Origin: Triangularia verruculosa
Taxonomy: Eukaryota; Ascomycota; Sordariomycetes; Sordariales; Podosporaceae
Length of the DNA: 64,000 nucleotides
Direction of reading: 5' to 3'
Assembly: GCA_033296885.1 (NCBI GenBank)
Contig: MU863908.1
Span: forward strand, 217,006 to 281,005
A program made the position numbers and the translations under genes. Shown here one piece after another: positions 1 through 10,449 of the stretch. The first letter of the stretch is position 1, and each line of letters opens with the position of its first letter. The notes beneath the pieces are model-generated. The model did no database searches. It was not told where the DNA came from and saw only the letters and a list, made by a program, of their open reading frames with translations.

Positions 1-231
1 ATAGCCGTGACAGTTACAGTCCTGCTTTTCCTGCACCAGACCCAGGTCCTCAGTGACACCAGTTCCACCGCAACCCCCGCAGGTTTGATCTGAACCATCG
101 CATTCGTCGCATGGGACTTGCACGGTGTCCCAGATTTCGGGCATTTCGCCGGTCCCGCTGCAAAATTTGCAGTGTGGGTCGGGTTTCCATTCCGCATCTA
201 CGCTTGCGCCATGGGAATCCGAAGCCGACAT
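1..231 (-). CDS. DnaJ-type CxxCxGxG zinc-binding protein, 5' part (runs off left edge)
   Basis: Read leftward from an ATG at 231, the frame is open for 77 codons to the window edge. It carries DnaJ-like cysteine motifs: CKFCSGTG at residues 21-28, CDECDG at 41-46, CGGCGGTG at 51-58 and a further CxC at 72-74. The CxxCxGxG motif binds zinc in DnaJ/Hsp40 central domains and in small stand-alone relatives that help disulfide or chaperone work. No J domain precedes the cysteines, so this is more likely a small stand-alone zinc-finger protein than a full Hsp40. The start is the first ATG after a region with no long open frame. Three 17-bp tandem repeats lie 118 bp upstream. The 3' end is not visible, so length and function are open. 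Confidence 0.6.
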   Translation of the reverse strand, partial: MSASDSHGASVDAEWKPDPHCKFCSGTGEMPEIWDTVQVPCDECDGSDQTCGGCGGTGVTEDLGLVQEKQDCNCHGY

Positions 232-348
232 GATGTCGAACACTAGGTATCGTTGCAGAGCCCAGGAGTTAGCACTTGTTGTTTCCCAAACTCGCATGAT
301 CTGATGAGTGATAGAGGATTCTTACGTGATAGGCCTGTGAAGCGTCTA

Positions 349-399
349 GGGAGCTGAAACGTGGAGGGAGCTGAAACGTGGAGAGAGCTGAATCGTGGA
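349..399. repeat. Three tandem 17-bp units upstream of the zinc-finger gene
   Basis: The unit GGGAGCTGAAACGTGGA occurs at 349-365 and 366-382 and, with a few changes, at 383-399. It lies in the presumed promoter or 5' leader of the leftward gene starting at 231. It may be a minisatellite or a cluster of binding sites; the sequence does not decide. Confidence 0.6.
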
Positions 400-1639
400 G
401 GAATGTAGTGTTTGGTACAGTGTAGATGTTCGATAGAATGTCTGTATGGTCTTCTGGACGGAGGAAGAGAGATAGAAACAAGGGGGGAGATGGTTGTGGG
501 TGAGAAGGAGAGCAAAGTTGGGGAGTGGGAGAGTGGGAGAGTGGCTGGATATTTATGGCGAGGATGATGCTCTTGATCGTTGGTTTGACTGACACTCTTC
601 GCGGGTGCCTAGACGGGTGACCTTCACAAGGCGCTCTCTCGAACGATGCCAACATCTATCTGTCGCCAGTCAACTGCCAAAGGACCAGGGTGAAGACCGC
701 GTCCTGGGCCTCGCAGGTCCAACCTGGCCAATCATCTCTCAGTCGTAGCGCCCCCCCACCTTTGGCGCCTAGCACAATCATCACCGAAGCTCGGTGTGAA
801 CCGCCGGATGGCCTCAGTCTCTGGCCAACGGCCAATGTGACGGGAGACGCCCCGGTCGGCGTTGATCAGCTGTGGGGCGGGCGGCAACTGTTGCCTCTTG
901 CGTCGTTGGGACGGTTGGGTCGAGGTTCCCCAATGTCTGGCCACCCGGCGCTACTAACAGGCTGACAGCAACAGCCTTCCACGCCCCTTTCAGCGTTGGG
1001 CAAACCATCAGGTTGAGTTTTAGCTTGGCACCGAGACAGCAGAGCAACTTGGGAGGATTTGCCCGACCATATCACACCCCGGCCTCGCGTCTGAGCTGTC
1101 GTTGGCCTTGGCATTGATTGGTATCCATCACCATAGCTTCACTTCCACCACACATGTCACAAGAGCAACTGGTTAAGCATTCCTCTGACTCTCGTCCTTG
1201 ATACGCGAACGGTATCTAAACAGCATATATAGAAGCCCACCTTTGATCTATGAGTCTGGTCTGGTCTGTTGATGTGGTAGTACCCCGTTGTTGAGGGCTC
1301 GCTGTATTAGCTGGACGCCTTGTTTGGGAGACGGGAACTGGAAACGATTGGCGCATGTGAAGACCAAAACTTCATAGCCTGACCCAGGTTTTGTACCCAG
1401 CAATCACAGCTCCTCCTACCACGTTGCGTTTTTAAAGCGGTAGCTGGACCAGGCCTGAGAGGAAGCCGCCATCCACAGCCGCAGGCGTCGGAGCTATAAA
1501 GTTCTTGTAGACTGAGGAAACTTCAGGAATGCGTTGCAACGTGCATTGTATTCTAAGTATTAAGAGACAAAGAAAAACCTGCTGTCTAGCTCTCTATAAT
1601 ATAGGAACAGAGTGCTCCACCGCTGTGGGGGCACTATAC
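400..1639. other. Intergenic stretch, no gene seen
   Basis: Moderate-GC sequence between the zinc-finger gene and the DUF3435 relic. Short open frames on both strands lack family features and overlap one another. A TATA-like run near 1210-1222 on the plus strand has no convincing gene after it. Confidence 0.4.
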
Positions 1640-4094
1640 TCAGGCTCGTAGTCTCACGCCGTGGACACTCTCGACATGATTCTTGAAATGGTTCAAGTGC
1701 TTGAACTCCAGCGCCTCCTCCTTGCACTTCGGGTGGTTGCACAACATCCGCTTCACGCCGCCTAGCTGTTGCGCGTGCTTCCTATCGAAATGGTCGTACA
1801 TCACCGCCGGCCGACAGTACTTGAACGTTCGTTCCTCATGGGACAGGGTCTCATCCCCGATGCAGCGTGGACATTGCTTCTTGTCCATCAGGAGCGGAAA
1901 GGGGTCCGGCCCAGGAGACTCCTCCTTCACTGTGACGTCGGCCCGTGCCCTCCGTCGGATATGTTTCTGCTTCACGGTCTCCTGTTTCCCGCATAGAACG
2001 ACCATCAGCTCAGCCGCCTGGATACGGAGCTCGAGCAGCTCTGTAGAGCTCAAGTTGTCCGGCTGGTTGTAGAGGATCTCGGCGAGCTGAGCGCGCTTAG
2101 GAATCTGCAGGTCGATGGCCGGCTTAACGTATTCCTCCTCCTCTTGCCCATCTGCGTCCATGTCCCAGGTCGGGCGGTTGTAAAAGTAATGTTTCCGGTA
2201 AGCTCGCTGGATGGCTGTCTTCCGCTGCTGCTCCTTGGTCGCGATCAATTTGGTTAGTTCTCGAATCTTGCCCTCATTTCCCGAGCCCTTGATCCGGTAC
2301 CGGCCGCCTTTCAGCCGTGCCCTCTCCGCCTTCAGTGTTTCAAGCTTTGGATCGGGCGGCATCAGCTCCCAGACCTCATCAGGAACCATGTCTTTGCTCG
2401 CACGGGGGTCGCGCATGAGGCCGATATGCGAGAGCATTGCGAGCAGGCCGTCCTCGGTCGGCTCGTCTAAGAACGCGTTCTGAAGGTGGAACCCAACCTT
2501 CTCGTTAATATATGCACTGTTGAACGTAGCCCATTTCGGGTCGTGGCGCAACATCTGGTCGCGGACAGCATCGGAGGCGTTGCCTACACGCTGTTAGAAC
2601 AAGGCTATTTTAGAGATAGGGAGAACATACCATCCGCTGCATTGGCCGCTCCCCTACGCCAGGCCTTTGGTTCGATCGCGTTCTCTTCTCCAGCGTCAAG
2701 CGACTACCGCTCCATATCGTAATGTAGCCTACGGTACGGAAGAGGTTAATACTTCCGCTCGTTGGATTCTTCCTCTGCAATGGAGTCGTTATATTGGCGG
2801 AAAACAGGCCGCTTGAGCCATTCCTCCTTCCAGCGTAAGGGGGTACACTTGACTGGTCCCTGGTTCCTTGCCTGAAAGACTCCCCTGACGCTGGCAAACT
2901 TCGATGCGGCAAACGCACGATTATACACTGCTAGGCTGACGATGATACTGATGAAACAGAAGATTAACCTCTTAGTAGGGGTAAAGAAGAAGATGGTCTT
3001 AGAGGAAAGTGTTAAATCTGAGATATTAAAGAGCAGGAGGCAATCATATACGGCTTCGGCTTGTTGTCTACCCCTTTGTGGTGCGCGAGCCTGATGGATA
3101 TAGCCAGGACGTCCTCACCGGTTTCCGGGTGGCGCACGATCATCAGTAGAATATCCTCGTAACAGAGCGCCTTCGGGCGTCCACGACCCTCGTACTCTTG
3201 AGAGATCATCTCTTCCAGCAGCCTGGAATGCTCGTCGGGCGCCTTGTCTTCATCATCAGGGATACTCCCAATAGCGTTCTGGGAGAAGATCTCCTTCAGA
3301 CACTCGTCATCGTTACCCTTTTTCTCTCTATCCACAAATTCGGCCGGCCGCGCCCCTGTAAAGGCAAGACCGAGGTAGCATCCAGGCAGTTGGACACGGT
3401 GCTTTTCCCAAGGGAAGATACCAGTGTCATACCGGATGTTGAAGGTCAGCAGGACCAGCAAAGTATCCACGTTCGCGACGTCTTTTCCAAGAGTGTTTGG
3501 TGCTTCTAGGTTGTACCTGGGAACCAAGACAGTATCGTGCCACTTACAAGGCGCGTTAGCTACTACATGTATGGGTGGGAGGCTAGGAGACGTACCTTCT
3601 TAATTTCTTTACTGTCGTTCGTGTCCATGTAGCGGCCTGTGACACTGGCGTATAGCTGCTTGTACTGGCGGAAATACTGCCACGATGTGCCCCACGACTT
3701 GATCCGGTATGTTTGACAAAGATAGTCGAGGAAATCCATCGCCGTCGATTTCTTTGCGTTCCTGATTGCCTCTCGCCAGTGCGCAAAGTTGTGGAATGTA
3801 CAGTATCTGTAGGTTCATCAGCAAAAATGCCAATAGAATTCAGGGTAGGTGATCTGTTTACCTCTTCCATTTTCGTAGGAGGCCAGCAATGTTGATCTTG
3901 GTCGCGTCGGCATAGTCGGGCTGAAGGAACTGAGTGTTGTCGAGCTGCTTGCGGAGAGCTGCACGTTGGTCGGCCGTGAGGGCCTTTGGCTGTTTCGCAA
4001 TCCGTTCGTCGGCCTCTCGCTGTTTCGCGGTGAACTGCCGGACAAAATCCGCAGTGCGGTCTGCGAGCAGCTGCGGCAGGCACCGTGCTGGCAT
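1640..4094 (-). pseudogene. DUF3435 (tyrosine recombinase, Starship-captain type) gene, broken
   Basis: Five leftward exons can be placed: 4094-3862, 3806-3596, 3542-about 3052, 2997-2631 and 2583-1640, with introns of about 47-55 nt. The family look is clear: an N-terminal region ending in a GLLRKWKR segment, a TGARPAE box (first catalytic Arg of tyrosine recombinases), an RRGAANA box, a WATFNSAYIN segment that would hold the nucleophile Tyr, and two C-terminal C2H2-like fingers near residues 535 and 580. DUF3435 proteins include the captains that move giant Starship elements, but also other Crypton-like relatives. Damage: exon 4 has in-frame TAA (2748-2746) and TAG (about 2706-2704), both explicable as CA-to-TA changes. 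The exon 3/4 joint at 3051/2998 is one base out of frame with a GT donor. So this is probably a dead gene. A captain reads into its element, so any Starship would extend to the left of this window. Confidence 0.75.
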
Positions 4095-4640
4095 GGCGAT
4101 GGTGTTGAGTGTCTGGGTTTGGGTGTCCGAGGGCTACCGACGATGACGGTCGACAAGCCGGGAACAATGGGAAGTGCGAGGGACGCCATTTTAGTCTGGT
4201 TGCGCCGCTGCGCCGCTGTGCTGGGGAGCCGAAAATGGATGATGGGTTGAAGAAAACGGGTTCCTGGATTCATGAGTTTCGGGAGTCGCTGCTTTCGCGA
4301 ACCAACCGCCCAGGACGAGGACGTTCATTGGAGGGTGCAGCACGGTGGGGTCGCGGATCCGCAGATGAATTGATTGGAGGGGGTGAGGTACCAAGTACCT
4401 GGCTGTGACCAAGCTCCCCGCACTGTCAAGACACCCGAAAATGGCGGCCCCGCCCTGCCAAATTCGGCGGCCAGAACAGCAAGTTGTACACTTAATGTGT
4501 AAAGATAGCCTGCCCCCAACGAGACCCAGTGAGATGCAGGAAACATGCGGTCCTACATCCGGCGAACACGGTAAGGAAGAAGATAAAGCTAGCCGTAGTT
4601 GCAGTAAGTTATATACAATAGCAAACAGATAAAATCACAG
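4095..4640. other. Region upstream of the DUF3435 relic, no gene seen
   Basis: Moderate-GC spacer before the sharp switch to AT-rich DNA near 4640. It would be the promoter side of the DUF3435 gene and, if that gene was a captain, could hold the 5' edge of the element. No repeat or terminal motif could be assigned. Confidence 0.35.
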
Positions 4641-7330
4641 CCGAGGCGTTTGATAAATTACCCGTACCGAAAGCGAAGCAGAGAGGTATTTAACTTCCAA
4701 AGTCACCCTCTATATATAGGGGGTTTTGCCAATTTAACCGCCATTAAATATATTACAGTTCCCTACTTTTAAAACGGTATATACTTACCCTAATATAAAG
4801 GCAATACTTAATAAAGAAGTATATACTCTCGACGTATACGGGCTATTAAAAATATAATATAACTTTAAAGATCGAGTACATTTTCAGATTAAAAAATCAC
4901 TTAATAATTAATACCTAAGAGAAACTATAGGGTCTCCTTTTTAATAAAAAATATATCCCAAACTCCGGTTAATTAAGTATTTTTAACTTTTTTAAATTCT
5001 ATAATATTACTAATTAATACCCGTAACTATCTTAACTTAAGCTACGAACCTTATAAAATCTTCGAATTAAATAAAATAAAAGATATAGTAAAATAACTTA
5101 TATACCGTATATTAAGAGGAAATAAATTAAAAACCAAAGTCGAAATTATCCTAAACGATTATATTAACCAGATTATATCTTCCTATAAGTATTATATTTT
5201 TCTACTATATACCGATATTGTTAACCTCGACGAATTAATCGACCAGCTAATATCTACCTATCGGAAATTCGCCCTAAAACTTTTAATAATTAATTTTTAA
5301 ATAATATTATCCAAAAAAGTAAACGCCGACGGCTTAATCTAACTAACTAAAGTATCTTATCCGTCGAAGAGAAAGCCTAATAACGGAATATTAGACCCCG
5401 GTATACTACCGAAAAGACGGAGAGGGTATACGAATATATTATAAAAAGTCTATAACTTTAAATAATACCTATATAATAAGGATTATAATAATAGGTAGTT
5501 AAATATAATAGAAGGATTACTATATAAAAAGGCAACTAGCCGACTTACTATTTATAGGAATCCGTATAAGGAAGTTTTGTTTTGAAATATTCCGTATTAG
5601 TAAATATAGTTTTATACTTCAGATTTTTAATAGAATTTCGTAAAACGTAATTATTTAATATTATAAAGAGAAAATTATAAATAAAAAATAAAGTCGTAAT
5701 AACTATTTATTAGTCGAATAAATACTAATATACCTTTAAAAAACTTAAGGAATAGCTTCTTTTAACACTATTATTAATATACTTCGATTATAATAAACGA
5801 TAAAAATAAAAACTAATAATTTATAAAGAGTATTAGTAAGAGTAGTAACGTAATTAAAAGACGATAGGAAATAATATCCGGTTACGTTTTATTCGGAAAT
5901 ACTAATAAAAATAAGTACAACTATTATATTTACGATAAAGAACTACTTACTATCGTTTAAACCCTACTTTACTAATATTTAGAACTTATCGGCTTATAAA
6001 ACCCAAACCCCTTTTTAATTATTATAAGCTATAAAGTACTTAAGTATTTCAGAACTAAGAAATTATTAAATATTAAATAAGTAAAGTAGGCTGAGTTAAT
6101 ATCTTAATATAACTTTTATATTTATATATCGCCCTAATAAGGAAAACGCAGTTGCTAAAACCTTATTAAGAAAATCGGAGATATAATAATATAACGAAAA
6201 AAAAGAGAAGTTTATTATATAATATAACTTTTCGCTCCTATAAGAAATACTAATAGACCTAATCCTTAATAAACTAACGAATTAATAAATCTAATTAATA
6301 TAGTATCTCTTATAAAGATCGATAAATAAAAAGTCCCGTTATTTAGCTTTCTTAATAATAAAGAGAACCCTCCTATAGACTTTAGAGTTCCCCTTATAAA
6401 TAATTTACTATAGAAAAACGTTAAATATCCTAAATTAAACGATTTCCGAATTAAGGCGAAAGTAGAATCTGATAATTTTAAAATACTTAATAATAAACTA
6501 CTTTTACCGGAGGAGGGAGCTTATAATCTCTACTATAGGTAGTTTATAAATCTGTATTATTCGTAAAGTTTTATTATAACGAAGGCCTATTCGTTAACTA
6601 TTACTAAAATAATTAGTCTAAAATATTACTAAACCTAGATTTCGCGTAAATAAGTTTAGAATAAAATAGTATTTAATTATCGCTTTATAAAATATTATTT
6701 AATTTCCCGATAAAAATATAATTTAATTAAGAAACGTAAACTAAGGAATAAACTATTTACTTTAAAGTAAGTATAAGACCCGAAAAAATACCTAGAAGTT
6801 TATTTAATAGATTAGAGGATATATAAATTTCGTTAAAAATAATATCGTTAAATCTTAATAGCGATAGGTAACTTAAATAAACCGTTACCGATATAAACCT
6901 AACTTTAAGTCCGGCGACCGAATAATATTTTAAAGTAATCCGTAATATTTATAACCGACCGCTTAAGAAATTCCCGAATAACTTATTACCCGGAAAAGTA
7001 TTAGAAAACCCGTTAAAAGAGCTAATAAAACCTATTAGCAGACCCGAATATAAAGTCTTAAAGATCCTTGCTACTGTACTTATCGTAGGAAATTATAGTA
7101 TTAAACTTAGTAGAAATACTAGGACCTGGACCTAGAATAATACCCGGTAAACGACTTTAAATATTCGCTATATTTTTATAGTGGTTTTACTATAAAAATC
7201 CGGATAAAGTTAGTCCGCTTCGAACGCTAAAAGTATAATTATAAGTAGTAAAGAACGACGAATTTACGGAGGTTTTATAAAGTTTTAATTAAATAAAGTA
7301 ATTACTTATTTATAAACTTTCTTAATTATC
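4640..7330 (+). mobile_element. Decayed Ty3/gypsy retrotransposon (reverse transcriptase side to chromatin-targeting end)
   Basis: Very AT-rich, TpA-rich sequence with no long open frame. Read through its stops on the plus strand, 5890-5960 matches the RNase H start of gypsy elements (a YDKELLTIV-like segment follows a VLFGNT-like one), and 7110-7210 matches a C-terminal segment of fungal gypsy polyproteins (QYPVNDFKYS-like). Order and strand fit pol running rightward. Everything between is eroded by RIP. No LTR pair was found for this copy, so limits are approximate. Confidence 0.55.
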
Positions 7331-9006
7331 GGTTATTAAGTTATTTCTTCCTTTTCTTTTATATTTTAAAATCAATAATTATACTATAATCTATTATTAA
7401 TATCCTTACCCTTTATAATAATATTAAAGACTTATATTATTAAATCTTTTCTTTCTCTTTTTATTTTTAAGTTTAATATACTTATAAAGTAACTAAACTA
7501 GTTATAATATACTACCTTAAAACCGTTATATTCTATATTTATAAAGAATATTACCCCGTAAAAATACCTGCTTGTCGCTTCTTCTCTTTTATAAACCTTT
7601 ATAAAACTTACTATACTAAAATAATAATTAAAATACCGAATAAAAGGGCCCCTATAGCTACTTAACTTAGTATTATAATAATAGAAAATACCTAGAACGC
7701 CCGGCCGATACTTTATATTTTAAACTCTCTTAGTTTATAAAACCATACGTCGTTTATTAGTACCGAAAGTATAATTTATATAGATAATAGAGCGAAGGAT
7801 ATACCGGTAAATAAAAATAGTAAAGGTATAGTCGCTCTCGCTATAAAACCGGTAATAAACTAATATAGAACCTCGTAGAACTATAAAGTTTACGTATACT
7901 ATAAGTAGAATATATAGACGGCCTAATTTAATTATAAAAAGCGTAGCTATCCGTAATAATATCGCTTCGTAATACTTTTACTAAAGAGGTAGTAAAAATA
8001 GCTAATAAATTTCGACTATTAAAGCTAGTTCTTTACGTCGTTAAGGATAAGGTAAGCCTCTTTTGCTAACTCGAAATCCAAATGGTGCGGTATAAGTAAA
8101 GTATATAACTGTAAGAATTTAGTTGTAATTAAGTTATTAAAGCCCAACTCTTTAAGTATCCTATAAAATAAGTTCTACGTCGAAGTCCGTAAATATATTA
8201 TTTAAAATTAATAATTAAAATGGAATATTAAAATAAACTTTATATAGATCTTATCCCGGTACTAAGTAAAATAGAACTTCGGATCCTCGGTAAGGATAAT
8301 ACTTCGGCCTTTAACCTTTTATATATAAAGCGGGTCGATATTTCGGCCGTATTTCCTTATAATAAGCTAGAGATTTTCGTAAAGTTTATCGAAGAGCGGA
8401 ATATTTAGGTAATTCGAAATATAAATATGGACTTAGTCGGGGAGTAGTCTAATAGCGGGCTCTCTTAGAATATACGTTATAAGCCCTACCTTATTATCTA
8501 GTTCGAATTACGTATTCTAAATAGTTAATTTATCGTAAGGGTTAAGACGATCTCTATTCGGAGCGGAGGATAAAGTGAAAAGAATATAGGAATAACTAGA
8601 CATTTGGTATTTTTGACGGTTAAGTTGAGCGGCGTTTTTATAAGGAATTTCACTAAAACCATATATTAAGTAGGGCTATACGTATTATAGACCTTTACTA
8701 AATTGGACCCGTAATACTTTATTATACGGCAGCCTCTAATTAACTAAAGACTTTCATTAGCTTATCCTTCTCCCTATTCTTGTTATTTTATTATCGGCCC
8801 TACCCCGTTCGCCCAGACTACCCTGTAAAACATAAAAGAGAAGTGCCACAGCTTATAACCACTAAGGACCTTTTTATAAGTTAAATTAAGCTCTATTTAC
8901 CTATTATTATAAGCCTAATGCTAGTACCACTATACATCTTACACCCATCATCCCCACTATAACCGCACGGGTACCGGTCCCCTAGGGCGAAGCTAGCCGA
9001 GCCGTA
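7331..9006. other. AT-rich RIP-eroded relic, identity unknown
   Basis: Moderately AT-rich in 7331-8000 and less so towards 9000. Reading through stops on the plus strand gives long stretches without recognisable motifs, which suggests a former coding sequence of unknown kind. GC recovers near 8900, just before the NLR start. Confidence 0.35.
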
Positions 9007-9148
9007 ATGGGCCTAGCTATATACCTCGTTATCTTCCTGCTCTCGATTACAGTCCTCTACTGCCAAGCTACGAAGAGCATCCCCAGCCGACTCAACTCCG
9101 ACCAAGCTCCGAAATCAAAATTCGGGCTCGTTCCAATATACGCCAGTG
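9007..9148 (+). pseudogene. First exon fragment of the NLR gene, cut by the gypsy insertion
   Basis: An ATG at 9007 opens 47 codons that stop at the left LTR. The start encodes a hydrophobic run (GLAIYLVIFLLSITVLYC) that could be a membrane anchor, then a polar stretch. Joining 9148 directly to 16667, so removing the element and one copy of its CAGTG duplication, keeps the same frame into the DUF676-like domain of the NLR (positions 16667 onward). That continuity is the main reason to call this the 5' end of that gene. The anchor function is inference. Confidence 0.5.
9144..9148. repeat. Target site duplication CAGTG, left copy
   Basis: CAGTG immediately precedes the left LTR; an identical CAGTG at 16662-16666 immediately follows the right LTR. 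A 5-bp duplication is usual for Ty3/gypsy integrases. Confidence 0.85.
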
Positions 9149-9538
9149 TGTGACGAACCCCTGTACAGAACCTCTGAAAGGGATACTCGGTTGAAGGCAA
9201 CTTCTGACAATTGGTTCGGTGCAGCTAAGCAGTGCACAACAAGATGTCTCAATGTAAACACAAGATCCCGTAAATACAAGCTGTGATTGCATACTGCGGA
9301 ACTATCTAAAGCTATCTAGTTCCTCCGTATATATATACCAATGGATCACTCGGATCACGTTTCCCAAAGGTGATCTGGATCACCTTTCCTTCCTGTAGCT
9401 CACTATGCCCATCGTGATCCTGTCGCTCCGCTCACCTAGATCACTGTAAGCCTATCGCTCCACTCCTGATTAGTCCGTGATGATTGGCTAGGAGCGCCCC
9501 GCGCCCCGAGCGTTGGTTCCTTATCAACGGTTGTGACA
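9149..9538 (-). repeat. Left LTR of the gypsy element (3' LTR in transcription sense)
   Basis: Starts TGTGACGAAC and ends TTGTGACA; 390 bp. It contains repeated GGATCAC motifs and a near-perfect inverted repeat around AAAGGTGATC/GATCACCTTT at 9367-9388. It is less mutated than the right LTR. Confidence 0.9.
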
Positions 9539-9754
9539 CGATGCCCCTCCTTCTAGGTCGACGTCCCAACGACCTTGGTTTACTTTATCTTCTTCGACTA
9601 TTCTTCCCTTTCTTTTCTTCCGTAAGTTTCCCTTACTCCCTTAGACTACTCCTTACGTCTCCACTATATCTAACCGCGTCTCTAAGGCTCCTAGCTCGAA
9701 ATCCTCCTAACGCGTATCTCTAGCGGCCGCTATATTTTAGTTTGGATACGAAAT

Positions 9755-10300
9755 TATGCTGTGCTCCTTTTGTTTCTCTAAGGGCTTAACGTATAAGATG
9801 GCTAAGCGTTCTTCTCGTTGTAGTAAATGTGTTCGTCGTGGGCGTACTTATAATAGTTCTAGTATTCCGGTCTTAGCACGTAAGTGTGTATGTGGTTCTT
9901 CTCCTTCTATCGTTGCTTAACCCCTAGTTTTCTAGTAGACCGTATCGTAGTCGAGTCTAAACGCCTGGCTCGTAAGGAGGAACTTATAGAGGAGCGCCTC
10001 CAACGTAGCTAGCGCGAGGCCTAAGAGGCCCTTACTATATTATCCCGACTCCGGCGTTAGCGTTAGTATTTATTAATATACGGCAGCGAGATAGTCCGTC
10101 GGAGGCTCGCTTCGCTAGATAAGCTCGAGGAGGTAGAGCGTTGTAAATCGGAGGCCGTTATAGATACCTACCTCTATAGCGCCCTAGACACCATTAACTG
10201 GAACGCTATATACGGCGACGCCCCCCTAATCGATCCCTTCCTATCTACCCAAATACAGGTCGCCCCGGGCTCCTCCGATAAAAGTCCTCCAGTTTCTTAA
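9755..10300 (+). pseudogene. Opposite-strand accessory gene of the gypsy element (CxxC protein)
   Basis: Runs against gag-pol. Exon 9755-9879, intron 9880-9935 (GTAAGT donor, CTTAAC branch-like site, TCTAG acceptor), exon 9936-10300 ending in TAA. The start encodes MLCSFCFSKG and, after a basic run, CSKCVRRG, a paired CxxC layout resembling fungal zinc-binding domains; a long charged, probably coiled-coil stretch follows, then an acidic and Ser-rich tail. In-frame TAG, TAA, TAG and TAG in exon 2 fit RIP of CAG, CAA or CGA-neighbour sites. I recall the same layout in many hypothetical proteins of Fusarium and Colletotrichum genomes, often with repeats; this is memory, not a search. Function unknown; it might be an accessory or antisense-expressed regulator of the element. 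Confidence 0.65.
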
Positions 10301-10351
10301 GGTAATTAAAGTTCGTAGTATTAATTATAGGTAAGTCCCTAGGTATTTATT

Positions 10352-10422
10352 AACTTTATAGTATAGTATATAATACGTCGATTACTACGTCGGAGGTACG
10401 GGTTCGATTCCCGTCGAGGTTA
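10352..10422 (+). tRNA. tRNA-like sequence with pol III B box inside the gypsy element (degenerate)
   Basis: 71 nt. The T arm is perfect (ACGGG, loop TTCGATT, CCCGT) and holds the pol III B box GGTTCGATTCC. The 3' strand CGAGGTT pairs with AACTTTA at the 5' end if two G-T pairs and one RIP change are allowed. A short D stem (GTA/TAC) follows. The anticodon arm pairs only four bases, so no anticodon is assigned. It may be a captured tRNA, a tRNA-derived SINE-like head, or a structural element. It is unlikely to be a working tRNA now. Confidence 0.45.
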
Positions 10423-10449
10423 TCTATATTCTAGGTTTAGGAATACCCT

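Noticed and set aside
349..399. CRISPR-like array
   Set aside because: Units are directly adjacent without spacers, and the genome is eukaryotic.
690..1117. Short frames on both strands near 1 kb
   Set aside because: Mutually overlapping, no motifs, typical of spacer DNA.
9484..9723. 79-codon plus-strand frame overlapping the left LTR
   Set aside because: Lies partly in the LTR; hydrophobic low complexity from pyrimidine-rich DNA.
10352..10422. Working tRNA gene
   Set aside because: Anticodon arm does not form five pairs, acceptor stem needs wobble and a mismatch, and it sits in a RIP-mutated element.
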